7,598 bases of DNA from Comamonadaceae bacterium. GTDB lineage: Bacteria; Pseudomonadota; Gammaproteobacteria; Burkholderiales; Burkholderiaceae_C. The stretch is from positions 1-7,598 of the forward strand of contig CANGYC010000110.1 in the NCBI GenBank assembly GCA_947457975.1, read 5' to 3'. The position numbers were made by a program, and so were the translations under genes. Every line of letters starts with the position of its first letter. Position 1 is the stretch's first letter. Positions 1-6,091 of the stretch are shown piece by piece. The notes beneath the pieces are model-generated. The model had not been told where the DNA came from. It saw only the letters and a program-made list of their open reading frames with translations, and ran no database searches.

Positions 1-550
1 ACACCAGGCGCTGCGCCGTGCCATCAGGCCCCGCCAGCCAGCCGCGCAGCAGGGAGCCCACCAGGGCGTAGGTCAGGTTGCTGGTGAAGGCATAAAACAG
101 CATCACGGGCAGCACCCAGGCAAAGCGCAGGCCAGGGTTGTCATGGCCGGCCACCCAACCGCTGACGATGGCCAGCGCCAGCATCCAGGCCTTGATATTG
201 ACGAACTGCAGCGCCACGCCCTGCACGAAGCCGACTTTGAGCGACTCGTCCGAGGCCTGGCCCAGCTGGCGGGTGTGCGCCAGGCGCCAGGCCAGCCACA
301 GCAGGTAACTCACCCCCACGACCTTGATGGCCCAGCCCAGCGCCGGCACGGCCACCACCAGGGCGCCCAGACCCAGGGCGCACAGGCTCAGCAGCACGCC
401 CCAGCCCACGGGCACCGAGCAGACAAAGGGCATGGCCCGCCTGAGGCCAAAGTTGGCGGCCAGGGCGGTGGAGATGGTGGTGTTGGGGCCCGGCGTGAAG
501 GTCATGGCCGTGGCCAGCACCAGCAGGGTCCAGAGTTCAGACAAAGGCAT
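1..550 (-). CDS. LysE/RhtB-family amino-acid (or metabolite) exporter, partial at its C-terminus
   Basis: This is an inner-membrane exporter of the LysE/RhtB family, whose characterised members export basic or neutral amino acids and homoserine lactone. From the ATG at 550 the reading frame is open for 183 codons to the left window edge. Family members are about 200-210 residues, so only the last part is missing. Near the N-terminus is the signature TPGPNTTIS (about residues 19-27), followed by hydrophobic segments, then a second conserved stretch [16 protein letters not shown] near residue 110. Family members usually read NPKAW where this one has NIKAW. An in-frame upstream ATG pair at 583 and 580 would add 11-12 residues ([11 protein letters not shown]). 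I prefer 550 because homologues begin close to the first membrane segment, but neither start has a good ribosome binding site. The gene is divergent from htpG. The substrate cannot be told from sequence. Confidence 0.85.
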   Translation of the reverse strand, partial: MPLSELWTLLVLATAMTFTPGPNTTISTALAANFGLRRAMPFVCSVPVGWGVLLSLCALGLGALVVAVPALGWAIKVVGVSYLLWLAWRLAHTRQLGQASDESLKVGFVQGVALQFVNIKAWMLALAIVSGWVAGHDNPGLRFAWVLPVMLFYAFTSNLTYALVGSLLRGWLAGPDGTAQRLV

Positions 551-597
551 CAGGAAATGGCGGAGCGTGCGGGCCGCCATCATGGCACAGCCGGGCT

Positions 598-625
598 CTT
601 GAAAACGCGACCAAAGTCCCCATGT
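598..625 (+). promoter_or_regulatory. RpoH (sigma-32) heat-shock promoter of htpG
   Basis: A -35 element CTTGAAA starts at 598 and a -10 element CCCCATGT lies at 618-625. The gap between CTTGAA and CCCCAT is 14 nt. This matches the enterobacterial sigma-32 consensus (CTTGAA, 13-15 nt, CCCCATnT) at all twelve core positions, and it lies directly in front of a gene that is a classic member of the heat-shock regulon. The predicted transcription start is about 7 nt past the -10 box, near 630-634. That coincides with the htpG ATG at 634 and excludes the ATG at 622 from this transcript. Confidence 0.85.
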
Positions 626-633
626 CGGCTTCC

Positions 634-2517
634 ATGAGCACACAAACCCATTCCTTCCAGGCCGAAGTGGCGCAGCTGCTGCAGCTGGTCACCCACTCGC
701 TTTATTCCAATCCCGATATCTTTCTGCGGGAGCTCATTTCCAACGCGTCCGATGCCTGCGACAAGCTGCGCTTCGAGGCCCTGAACGACAGCGCTCTGTT
801 CGAAAACACGCCGGACCTGCAGGTCAAGGTCAGCTTTGACGCGCAGGCCCGCACCTTGACCATCGCCGACAACGGCATTGGCCTGACCAAGCAGGAGGCG
901 ATGGACAACCTCGGCACCATTGCCAAGAGCGGCACGCGCGAGTTCATGGCCAAGCTCTCGGGCGACCAGAAAAACGACGCGCAACTCATCGGCCAGTTCG
1001 GCGTGGGCTTTTACTCGGGCTTCATCGTGGCCGAGCAGATCACCGTGGAAAGCCGCCGCGCCGGGACGGCTGCCAATGCGGGTGTGCGCTGGACCAGCGC
1101 CGGCACGGGCAGCTTCGAGGTGGAGGACATCACGCGCCCTGAGCGCGGCACCAGCGTCATCCTGCACTTGAAGGAAGACGCCTCGGAGTACCTCAACGCC
1201 TGGAAGCTCAAGGACATCATCAACAAGTACTCCGACCATATTTCCCTGCCCATCCTCATGCCCCAAGAGGAATGGAAAGAGGGCGAGAACGACCAGCCGG
1301 GCCAGATGGTGGCCACCGGCGAATGGGAGACCGTGAACAAGGCCACGGCCCTGTGGACGCGTGCCAAGAAAGACGTCACCCAGGAGCAGTACGACGAGTT
1401 CTACAAGCAGATCAGCTACGACCACGAGGCGCCGCTGGCCACCACGCACAACCGCGTGGAAGGCAGCACCGAGTACACCCAGCTCTTATTCCTGCCGGCC
1501 AAGGCGCCGCATGACCTCTACAACCGCGACAAGGCCGCGGGCGTGAAGCTCTACGTCAAGCGCGTGTTCATCATGGACGATGCCGAGGCGCTGCTGCCGG
1601 TGTACCTGCGCTTCGTCAAGGGCGTGGTCGATTCAGCCGACCTGCCGCTCAATGTCTCGCGCGAAATCCTGCAGGAAAGCCGCGCCGTCAAGGCCATCCG
1701 CGAGGGCAATACCCGCCGCGTGCTCTCCATGATCGAGGACCTGGCCGCTAACGAGCCCGAGAAGTTCAAGACCTTCTACGCCGAATTCGGCGCCGTGCTC
1801 AAGGAAGGCCTGGGCGAGGACACGGCCAACCGCGAACGCATCGCCAAGCTGCTGCGCTTTGCCTCCACCACCACCGACACCATGAGCGTGGGCCTGGCCG
1901 ACTACAAGGCGCGCATGAAGGAAGGCCAGGAAGCGATTTACTACATCACGGCCGACACGCAGGCCGCCGCCAAGAACAGCCCGCAGCTGGAGATCTTCCG
2001 CAAGAAGGGGCTGGAGGTGCTGCTCATGAGCGACCGGGTCGACGAGTGGGCGCTGTCCTTCCTGCGCGACTTCGAGGGCACGCCCCTGCAGTCGGTGGCC
2101 AAGGGCCAGGTCGATCTGGGCAAGCTGCAGGACGAAGAAGAAAAGAAAGCCGCCGAGGAGGCCGAGACCCAGTTCAAGCCCGTGCTGGACAAGCTCAAGG
2201 AGGCCCTGAAAGACAAGGCCGCCGATGTGCGCGCCACCACGCGCCTGGTGGATTCACCCGCCTGCCTGGTGGTGCAGGACGGCGGCATGTCCATGCAGCT
2301 GGCCCGCATGCTCAAGGCCGCCGGCCAGCCCGCGCCCAGCGTCAAGCCCATTTTGGAGGTCAATGCCTCGCACCCCTTGGTCAAGAAAATCGAGGCGGCC
2401 GAAGGCAGCTTCGACGATCTGGCCCACATCCTGTTTGATCAGGCCCTGCTGGCCGAAGGCGGCCTGCCGGAGGATCCGGCCGCCTACGTGCGGCGCGTGA
2501 ACGCGCTGCTGGCCTGA
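634..2517 (+). CDS. htpG: HtpG, bacterial Hsp90 molecular chaperone
   Basis: HtpG is the cytosolic ATP-dependent Hsp90 chaperone, acting as a dimer that remodels client proteins together with DnaK. From the ATG at 634 it has 627 residues (E. coli HtpG has 624). The N-terminal GHKL ATPase domain shows [17 protein letters not shown] with the catalytic Glu33 and Mg-ATP ligand Asn37, DNGIGL with Asp79, and the ATP-lid glycine motif GQFGVGFYS (120-128). The middle domain carries [13 protein letters not shown] with Arg343, equivalent to the arginine that contacts the ATP gamma-phosphate. A charged stretch near residue 500 leads into the C-terminal dimerisation domain. An ATG at 622 would add MSAS. 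I chose 634 because [12 protein letters not shown] aligns with HtpG N-termini, including E. coli MKGQETRGFQSEV, and because 622 lies inside the promoter -10 box. No ribosome binding site is evident at either start. The frame is intact. Confidence 0.98.
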   Translation: MSTQTHSFQAEVAQLLQLVTHSLYSNPDIFLRELISNASDACDKLRFEALNDSALFENTPDLQVKVSFDAQARTLTIADNGIGLTKQEAMDNLGTIAKSGTREFMAKLSGDQKNDAQLIGQFGVGFYSGFIVAEQITVESRRAGTAANAGVRWTSAGTGSFEVEDITRPERGTSVILHLKEDASEYLNAWKLKDIINKYSDHISLPILMPQEEWKEGENDQPGQMVATGEWETVNKATALWTRAKKDVTQEQYDEFYKQISYDHEAPLATTHNRVEGSTEYTQLLFLPAKAPHDLYNRDKAAGVKLYVKRVFIMDDAEALLPVYLRFVKGVVDSADLPLNVSREILQESRAVKAIREGNTRRVLSMIEDLAANEPEKFKTFYAEFGAVLKEGLGEDTANRERIAKLLRFASTTTDTMSVGLADYKARMKEGQEAIYYITADTQAAAKNSPQLEIFRKKGLEVLLMSDRVDEWALSFLRDFEGTPLQSVAKGQVDLGKLQDEEEKKAAEEAETQFKPVLDKLKEALKDKAADVRATTRLVDSPACLVVQDGGMSMQLARMLKAAGQPAPSVKPILEVNASHPLVKKIEAAEGSFDDLAHILFDQALLAEGGLPEDPAAYVRRVNALLA

Positions 2518-2536
2518 GAGCTCTTCGGCGTCCGCC

Positions 2537-3232
2537 ATGACCCAGCCCCGCATCCTGGCCTTTGACATCTTCGGCACCGTGGTCGACTGGCACGGCTCCA
2601 TCGTGCAGGAGGTGCAGGCCCTGTATCCGCAGGTCGATGCCAACGCCTTTGCGCTGGCCTGGCGCGCGGGCTACCAGCCGGCCATGCAGCGGGTGCGCTC
2701 AGGCGAGTTGGGCTGGACGCGCATCGATGAGTTGCACCGTCTCATTCTTGATGAGCTGCTGCCGCGCTTCGGCCTGGCTCACCTGGCCGAGGCCGATCGC
2801 GTGCATCTGAACCGTGTGTGGCATCGCCTCAATGCCTGGCCGGACGTCGTGGCGGGGCTGCAGCGCCTGAAGACGCGCCACACCATCACGTCCCTGTCCA
2901 ACGGCAACATCGGCTTGCTCACGAACATGGCCAAGCGCGCAGGCCTGCCTTGGGACTGCATTCTCTCGGCCGAGGTGTTCCGGGCCTACAAGCCCGATGC
3001 AGCCACCTATCTGGGCGTGGCGCAGGTCTTCGATGTGTCGCCTTCAGAGGTGATGCTGTGCGCTGCGCACCACGACGACCTGGCGGCCGCGCGTGCCTGC
3101 GGCCTGCAGACCGCCTACATCGAGCGGCCGCTGGAGTTTGGCGCGCAGCACATCAAGGATGTCTCGCCCCAGCCCGGCAACGACCTGCATGCCCGCGACA
3201 TGGGCCACCTGGCCGAGCTGCTGGGCTGCTGA
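2537..3232 (+). CDS. HAD-superfamily haloacid dehalogenase type II-like hydrolase
   Basis: This is a 231-residue HAD hydrolase related to (S)-2-haloacid dehalogenases, which hydrolyse 2-haloalkanoic acids to 2-hydroxy acids. Motif I is FDIFGTVVD with nucleophile Asp10. The position two residues later is Phe, not the Asp that phosphatases use as general acid, which fits the dehalogenase branch. Also visible are Arg43 in the cap region (likely equivalent of Arg41 in L-DEX), motif II SNGN at 121-124, motif III AYKPD with Lys152, and motif IV AAHHDDL (176-182). Two polar residues of classical L-2-haloacid dehalogenases (Ser175 and Asn177 in L-DEX) appear as Ala and His here, a pattern I recall from uncharacterised type II-like proteins, so the true substrate is open. 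The gene starts 19 nt after the htpG stop on the same strand, with only a weak GAGAG at 2516-2520, so co-transcription with htpG is likely. It converges with the gene ending at 3243. Confidence 0.88.
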   Translation: MTQPRILAFDIFGTVVDWHGSIVQEVQALYPQVDANAFALAWRAGYQPAMQRVRSGELGWTRIDELHRLILDELLPRFGLAHLAEADRVHLNRVWHRLNAWPDVVAGLQRLKTRHTITSLSNGNIGLLTNMAKRAGLPWDCILSAEVFRAYKPDAATYLGVAQVFDVSPSEVMLCAAHHDDLAAARACGLQTAYIERPLEFGAQHIKDVSPQPGNDLHARDMGHLAELLGC

Positions 3233-3242
3233 GGCAGGCCTT

Positions 3243-3947
3243 TTAGTCGAAGCCGCAGGCCTGGCGCACGGGTGCGTTGTCGGCGTCCGTGAGCAGCTCG
3301 ATCAGCTGCCGCGCCGCTGCAGCGCCAGGGGCGCCGCGCACCACCGCTGCGGTGTACACGGTCAGCAGCTCAAAGCCCGGCGGCAGCATGCCGCACAGCG
3401 ACACGCCTGGCGTGTTGAGGATCTCGGTCACCTGGGTGCAGCCCACCAGGCCTTGTTGCCCGGCCTGCGCATCCCGGGCCATGGTGGCCATGGCCGTCTG
3501 GCCGTTCGGAAACACCCGCAGCCTGGAGGCCATGGTCTGGTCCAGGCCCAGGCGCTGCAGCACCTTCATGAAGTGGATGCCCGCCGTGGCCTTGACCGGG
3601 TCGGGAAAGTAGATCGCCTGGGCGGCGGCCAGCGTGCGGGCCAGGGCCGCCTCGTCGCTCACGTCAACCGCGGCCTGGCCCTGCGGCACGCACACCCCCG
3701 TCTTGACCACGCCCAGCGGCCGGGCGCTGCCCGGCTCCAGGCGGCCGGCCGCCATCAGGTCTGCAATCAGGGCGTCCGAGAGGATGATGAGGTCGCAGGG
3801 CGTGCCGGCCAGCAGCGACTCTTTCATCTGGCCCACGGCACTGAAGGTGCCCTGGATGGACAGGCCCGTCAGCGCCTGGAAGCGGGGCTGGGTGCGGTTG
3901 ACCAGGCCGTTGGCGGCGCCGCCGCTGAGCAGGTTCAAGGCGTTCAT
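3243..3947 (-). CDS. ModA-like periplasmic-binding-protein-fold protein without a signal peptide
   Basis: This 234-residue protein has the type 2 periplasmic binding protein fold of the ModA / SBP_bac_11 group. The beginning LNLLSGGAANGLV, then LLAGTPCDLIILSDALIADL, FPDPVKATAGIHFMKVLQRLG and the late GQTAMATMARDAQAGQQGLVG follow the order seen in molybdate-binding proteins. It differs from them in having no N-terminal hydrophobic leader: the first beta strand begins at residue 3. The frame is open upstream into the preceding gene, but no in-frame ATG with a better context is seen there, and homologues I recall start the same way (M, two or three residues, LLSGGAA). It begins 19 nt after the stop of the neighbouring Bug gene without a clear ribosome binding site, so translational coupling is plausible. 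As the last gene of the cluster it probably acts in the cytoplasm. The ligand is unknown, and molybdate is not implied. Confidence 0.8.
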   Translation of the reverse strand: MNALNLLSGGAANGLVNRTQPRFQALTGLSIQGTFSAVGQMKESLLAGTPCDLIILSDALIADLMAAGRLEPGSARPLGVVKTGVCVPQGQAAVDVSDEAALARTLAAAQAIYFPDPVKATAGIHFMKVLQRLGLDQTMASRLRVFPNGQTAMATMARDAQAGQQGLVGCTQVTEILNTPGVSLCGMLPPGFELLTVYTAAVVRGAPGAAAARQLIELLTDADNAPVRQACGFD

Positions 3948-3966
3948 TCGAAGGGCGTGGCCAGGG

Positions 3967-4947
3967 TCAGTCGAGCTTGATGTTGGCGGTCCTGATCACG
4001 CCCGCCCACTTGGCGATGTCGTCATTCAGATACTTGGTGAAGGCCGCTTGGTTCATGACCATGGGCACGGCACCTTGGCGGCTCCACTGCTGCTTGAGCT
4101 CGGGCGTACCCACAATCTTGCTGATCGCGTCGTTGAGCCGGTTCACCACTTCCTGCGGCGTGCCACGGGGAGCCATGATGCCCAGCCAGATGGTGGACTC
4201 GTAGCCGGGCACGCCCGCTTCGCTGAGCGTGGGCACCTCAGGCAGCACGTCAGAGCGGGCGCGGCCGCTGGTGGCCAGGGCCTTGACCTTGCCGGCCTTG
4301 ACCTGCTCGGTCATGGTGGTGACGGCATCGAACATCAGCTGCACCTGGCCGCCAATCACGTCGGTGCGGGCACCGGAGCTGCCCTTGTAGGGCACGTGCA
4401 CCACGTCAATGCCCGCCATGCTCTTGAGCAGCTCGCCGGCCATGTGGTAGGGGGTGCCAGGGCCGGAAGAGGCGTAGTTCATCTTGCCCGGGTTGGCCTT
4501 GGCCTGGGCGAGTAGCTCGCGCAGGCTGTTGGCGCTCACACTGGGGTGCGCCACCAGCACCAGGTCAGAGTAATTGATGGGTGCCACGCCCACGAAGTCG
4601 CGCATCAGCTGGAAGGGCTTGTTCGGGATCAGCGTTTCGTTGACGGTGTGCGTGTTGCTCATCATGAGCAGGGTGTAGCCATCAGCGGGGGCCTTGGCCG
4701 CGAGGTCGGTGCCGATCACCGAGCCGCCACCGGGCCGGTTCTCCACCACAAAGCTCTGGCCCAGGCTGTCCGAGAGGCGCTGGGCAATGAAGCGGGCGTA
4801 CACGTCGGCCGGGCCGCCTGTGGCAAAGGGCACCACGATCTTGACGGGCCGGTTCGGGTAGGCCTGGGCGGAGGCCGGGGCCTGCGCCATCACGGCGGCC
4901 AGGCCCACCAGGGCCAGGGCCGAGCGAATGAATTGCTTGCGTTGCAT
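3967..4947 (-). CDS. Bug/TctC-family tripartite tricarboxylate transporter solute-binding protein (first of two)
   Basis: This is an exported solute-binding protein of the Bug (TctC) family, which captures carboxylates or related small molecules in the periplasm, in characterised systems for TctAB-type permeases. It is 326 residues, the usual family length. Residues 1-27 form a signal peptide (MQRKQF, a hydrophobic core, then PASA before Q28). Family marks follow: YPNRPVKIVVPF and GGPADVYAR (30-52), ENRPGGGSVIGTDLAAK (69-85), PADGYTLL, NYASSGPGTPYHMA (157-170), HVPYKGSSGARTDVIGGQV (184-202), and LPEVPTLSEAGVPGYE. The start is supported by an AAGGA ribosome binding site at 4961-4957, 9 nt before the ATG. 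It follows the second Bug gene after 30 nt and precedes the ModA-like gene by 19 nt, consistent with one operon. No TctA or TctB permease gene is nearby, which is common for this greatly expanded family in Burkholderiales. The ligand cannot be assigned. Confidence 0.93.
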   Translation of the reverse strand: MQRKQFIRSALALVGLAAVMAQAPASAQAYPNRPVKIVVPFATGGPADVYARFIAQRLSDSLGQSFVVENRPGGGSVIGTDLAAKAPADGYTLLMMSNTHTVNETLIPNKPFQLMRDFVGVAPINYSDLVLVAHPSVSANSLRELLAQAKANPGKMNYASSGPGTPYHMAGELLKSMAGIDVVHVPYKGSSGARTDVIGGQVQLMFDAVTTMTEQVKAGKVKALATSGRARSDVLPEVPTLSEAGVPGYESTIWLGIMAPRGTPQEVVNRLNDAISKIVGTPELKQQWSRQGAVPMVMNQAAFTKYLNDDIAKWAGVIRTANIKLD

Positions 4948-4956
4948 GAATGGGTT

Positions 4957-4961
4957 TCCTT
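4957..4961 (-). promoter_or_regulatory. Ribosome binding site of the first Bug/TctC gene
   Basis: AAGGA on the minus strand lies 9 nt before the ATG at 4947. It supports that start and shows that this gene can initiate independently of the upstream Bug gene. Confidence 0.7.
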
Positions 4962-4977
4962 GAATGGGGTGGGGGGT

Positions 4978-5946
4978 TTACTCGACCTTGCCGATGCGCT
5001 TGACCACCTCGGCCATGCGCCGGGCGTCGGCTTGGACATAACGTTCGAAATCGGGGCTGTCCTGGTAGAGGATGGGGCTGCCGGCGTTGCCGATCACCTC
5101 ACGCACCTTGGCGTCCTGGGCGGCGGCGCGGGCGGCCGCGCGCAGGCGCTGCGCGATCGGCTCGGGCGTGCCTGCCGGAATAAACAGACCCGACCACTGG
5201 GCGTACTCTGCGTTGTAGCCGGTGTCCTTGAGCGCGGGGGCATCAGGCATGCTCGCCAGCGCGCTCGTGCCCCAGTGGCCGAGCACGCGCAGCTTGCCGG
5301 CCCTGACGTGCTGCAGCACCGTCGCGGGGCCGGACGAGACCGCCTCGATCTGCCCGCCCAGCAGGGCCACCACGGCAGGCCCTGCGCCCGTGAAGGGCAC
5401 GTGCGTGAGCTTGATGCCGGCGGTCTGCGCCAGGATTTCCATGGGCACGTGCATGGTGCCGTAGTTGCCCGAGGAGCCGTAGTTGATGGCGCCGGGCCGG
5501 CGCTTGGCGTCGTCCACAAAGTCCTTGACGGTCTTCCAGGGCGAATCGGCCCGCACGGCCAGCACCGTCGGGTCGGCCGTGAAGCGCGCGATCGGACGCA
5601 GGTCCTGCAGCGCAAACATGGCCGGGCGGTTCAGGATCACGTCGGCTTCAGGGATCACCGTGAGCGAGGACAGCGCCAAGAGCACGGTGTAGCCGTCCGG
5701 CTTGGCCTTGGCGGCCAGGCCCATGCCAATGCCGCCGCCGGCACCGGCCTTGTTTTCAATGACGACGCTCTGGCCGAGTTCGCGCGAGAGTGCCTCGGCC
5801 ACGGGGCGGGCCACGATGTCGGCCAGGCCGCCGGGCGGGAAGGGCACGATCATGGTGATGGGGCGGGCTGGCCAGGCGCCCTGTGCGCTCGCCCAGGTGG
5901 CGGCGCCCAGCAGCAGGCTGCCCAGAAGCAGGGAACGTCGTTGCAT
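4978..5946 (-). CDS. Bug/TctC-family tripartite tricarboxylate transporter solute-binding protein (second; first gene of the cluster)
   Basis: This is a second Bug/TctC-family periplasmic solute-binding protein, clearly diverged from its neighbour. From the ATG at 5946 it has 322 residues. An upstream in-frame ATG at 5958 would add METH. I prefer 5946 because GGAGA sits 5 nt before it, no ribosome binding site precedes 5958, and the resulting MQRRSLLLG start parallels the MQRKQF of the sister protein. The signal peptide ends near WASA-Q. It carries two adjacent arginines followed by hydrophobic residues (QRRSLLL), which partly resembles a Tat motif. Family marks, numbered from 5958, are WPARPITMIVPFPPGGLAD (29-47), IENKAGAGGGIGMGLAAKA (67-85), NYGSSGNYGTMHVPMEIL, HVPFTGAGPAVVALLGGQ (186-203), and a C-terminal FERYVQADARRMAEVV. 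The order of genes makes it the promoter-proximal member of the three-gene cluster. The ligand is unknown; a carboxylate is likely from the family. Confidence 0.93.
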   Translation of the reverse strand: MQRRSLLLGSLLLGAATWASAQGAWPARPITMIVPFPPGGLADIVARPVAEALSRELGQSVVIENKAGAGGGIGMGLAAKAKPDGYTVLLALSSLTVIPEADVILNRPAMFALQDLRPIARFTADPTVLAVRADSPWKTVKDFVDDAKRRPGAINYGSSGNYGTMHVPMEILAQTAGIKLTHVPFTGAGPAVVALLGGQIEAVSSGPATVLQHVRAGKLRVLGHWGTSALASMPDAPALKDTGYNAEYAQWSGLFIPAGTPEPIAQRLRAAARAAAQDAKVREVIGNAGSPILYQDSPDFERYVQADARRMAEVVKRIGKVE

Positions 5947-5951
5947 GTGTG

Positions 5952-5956
5952 TCTCC
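5952..5956 (-). promoter_or_regulatory. Ribosome binding site deciding the start of the second Bug/TctC gene
   Basis: GGAGA on the minus strand lies 5 nt before the ATG at 5946 and overlaps the codons that follow the alternative ATG at 5958. It favours the shorter protein. Confidence 0.6.
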
Positions 5957-5967
5957 ATGTTGAATTG

Positions 5968-5979
5968 GCTCGATCGAGC
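5968..5979. repeat. 12-bp perfect palindrome upstream of the Bug cluster, candidate operator
   Basis: GCTCGATCGAGC reads the same on both strands. It lies 22 nt before the preferred start (5946) of the first gene of the solute-binding cluster and 9 nt before the alternative ATG. A site here would lie downstream of or overlap a promoter for the cluster, a usual place for a repressor operator. No regulator can be named. Confidence 0.4.
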
Positions 5980-6020
5980 GCTGATTGTTTACGATCCTAA
6001 GTGCCCCTGTGGGCCGCTCC

Positions 6021-6040
6021 GACTCTGGGATTCCCTAGTC
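6021..6040. repeat. Interrupted inverted repeat in the srkA-Bug intergenic region
   Basis: The central nine bases GGGATTCCC (6027-6035) are a perfect palindrome around one T. They are flanked by GACT at 6021-6024 and its complement AGTC at 6037-6040, with 2 and 1 unpaired bases between. The one-base centre and the absence of a T tract argue against a terminator hairpin; a protein-binding site is more plausible. The rest of the 5959-6091 gap holds no ORF or convincing promoter that I can see. The best -10-like hexamer on the minus strand, TAGGAT at 5999-5994, has no good -35 partner. Confidence 0.35.
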
Positions 6041-6091
6041 GGGTATGGCCTGCGCCCCGAGGCTGCTCAGGGGCCTCTTGGTGTAGGGCCC

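Noticed and set aside
143..637. Plus-strand open frame over the left-edge gene
   Set aside because: The minus strand here encodes a LysE-family protein with the TPGPN signature; the plus-strand translation is low-complexity.
580..1449. Minus-strand open frame of 289 codons inside htpG
   Set aside because: It is complementary to the conserved HtpG ATPase domain, and its translation shows no domain of its own.
3234..3262. GCAGGCCT occurring twice with a 13-nt gap between the convergent HAD and ModA-like genes, a possible bidirectional terminator
   Set aside because: The palindromic AGGCCT core would allow only a 6-bp stem with a loop of about 15 nt and no following T tract. The second copy lies in the coding end of the ModA-like gene, so chance in GC-rich DNA is enough.
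3093..3980. Plus-strand open frame of 295 codons across the end of the HAD gene and the ModA-like gene
   Set aside because: It overlaps the end of the HAD gene in another frame and is antisense to the binding-protein gene; no motif is seen.
4546..6000. Long plus-strand open frame (484 codons) opposite the Bug genes
   Set aside because: It lies antisense to two clear Bug/TctC genes with signal peptides and family motifs. The translation is rich in His, Gly and Arg without domain motifs, as expected for a shadow frame in high-GC DNA.
6068..6091. Hairpin just after the srkA stop (AGGGCC paired with GGCCCCT on the minus strand) as a terminator
   Set aside because: The stem is short and bulged and there is no T run after it; similar GC pairing is expected by chance here.
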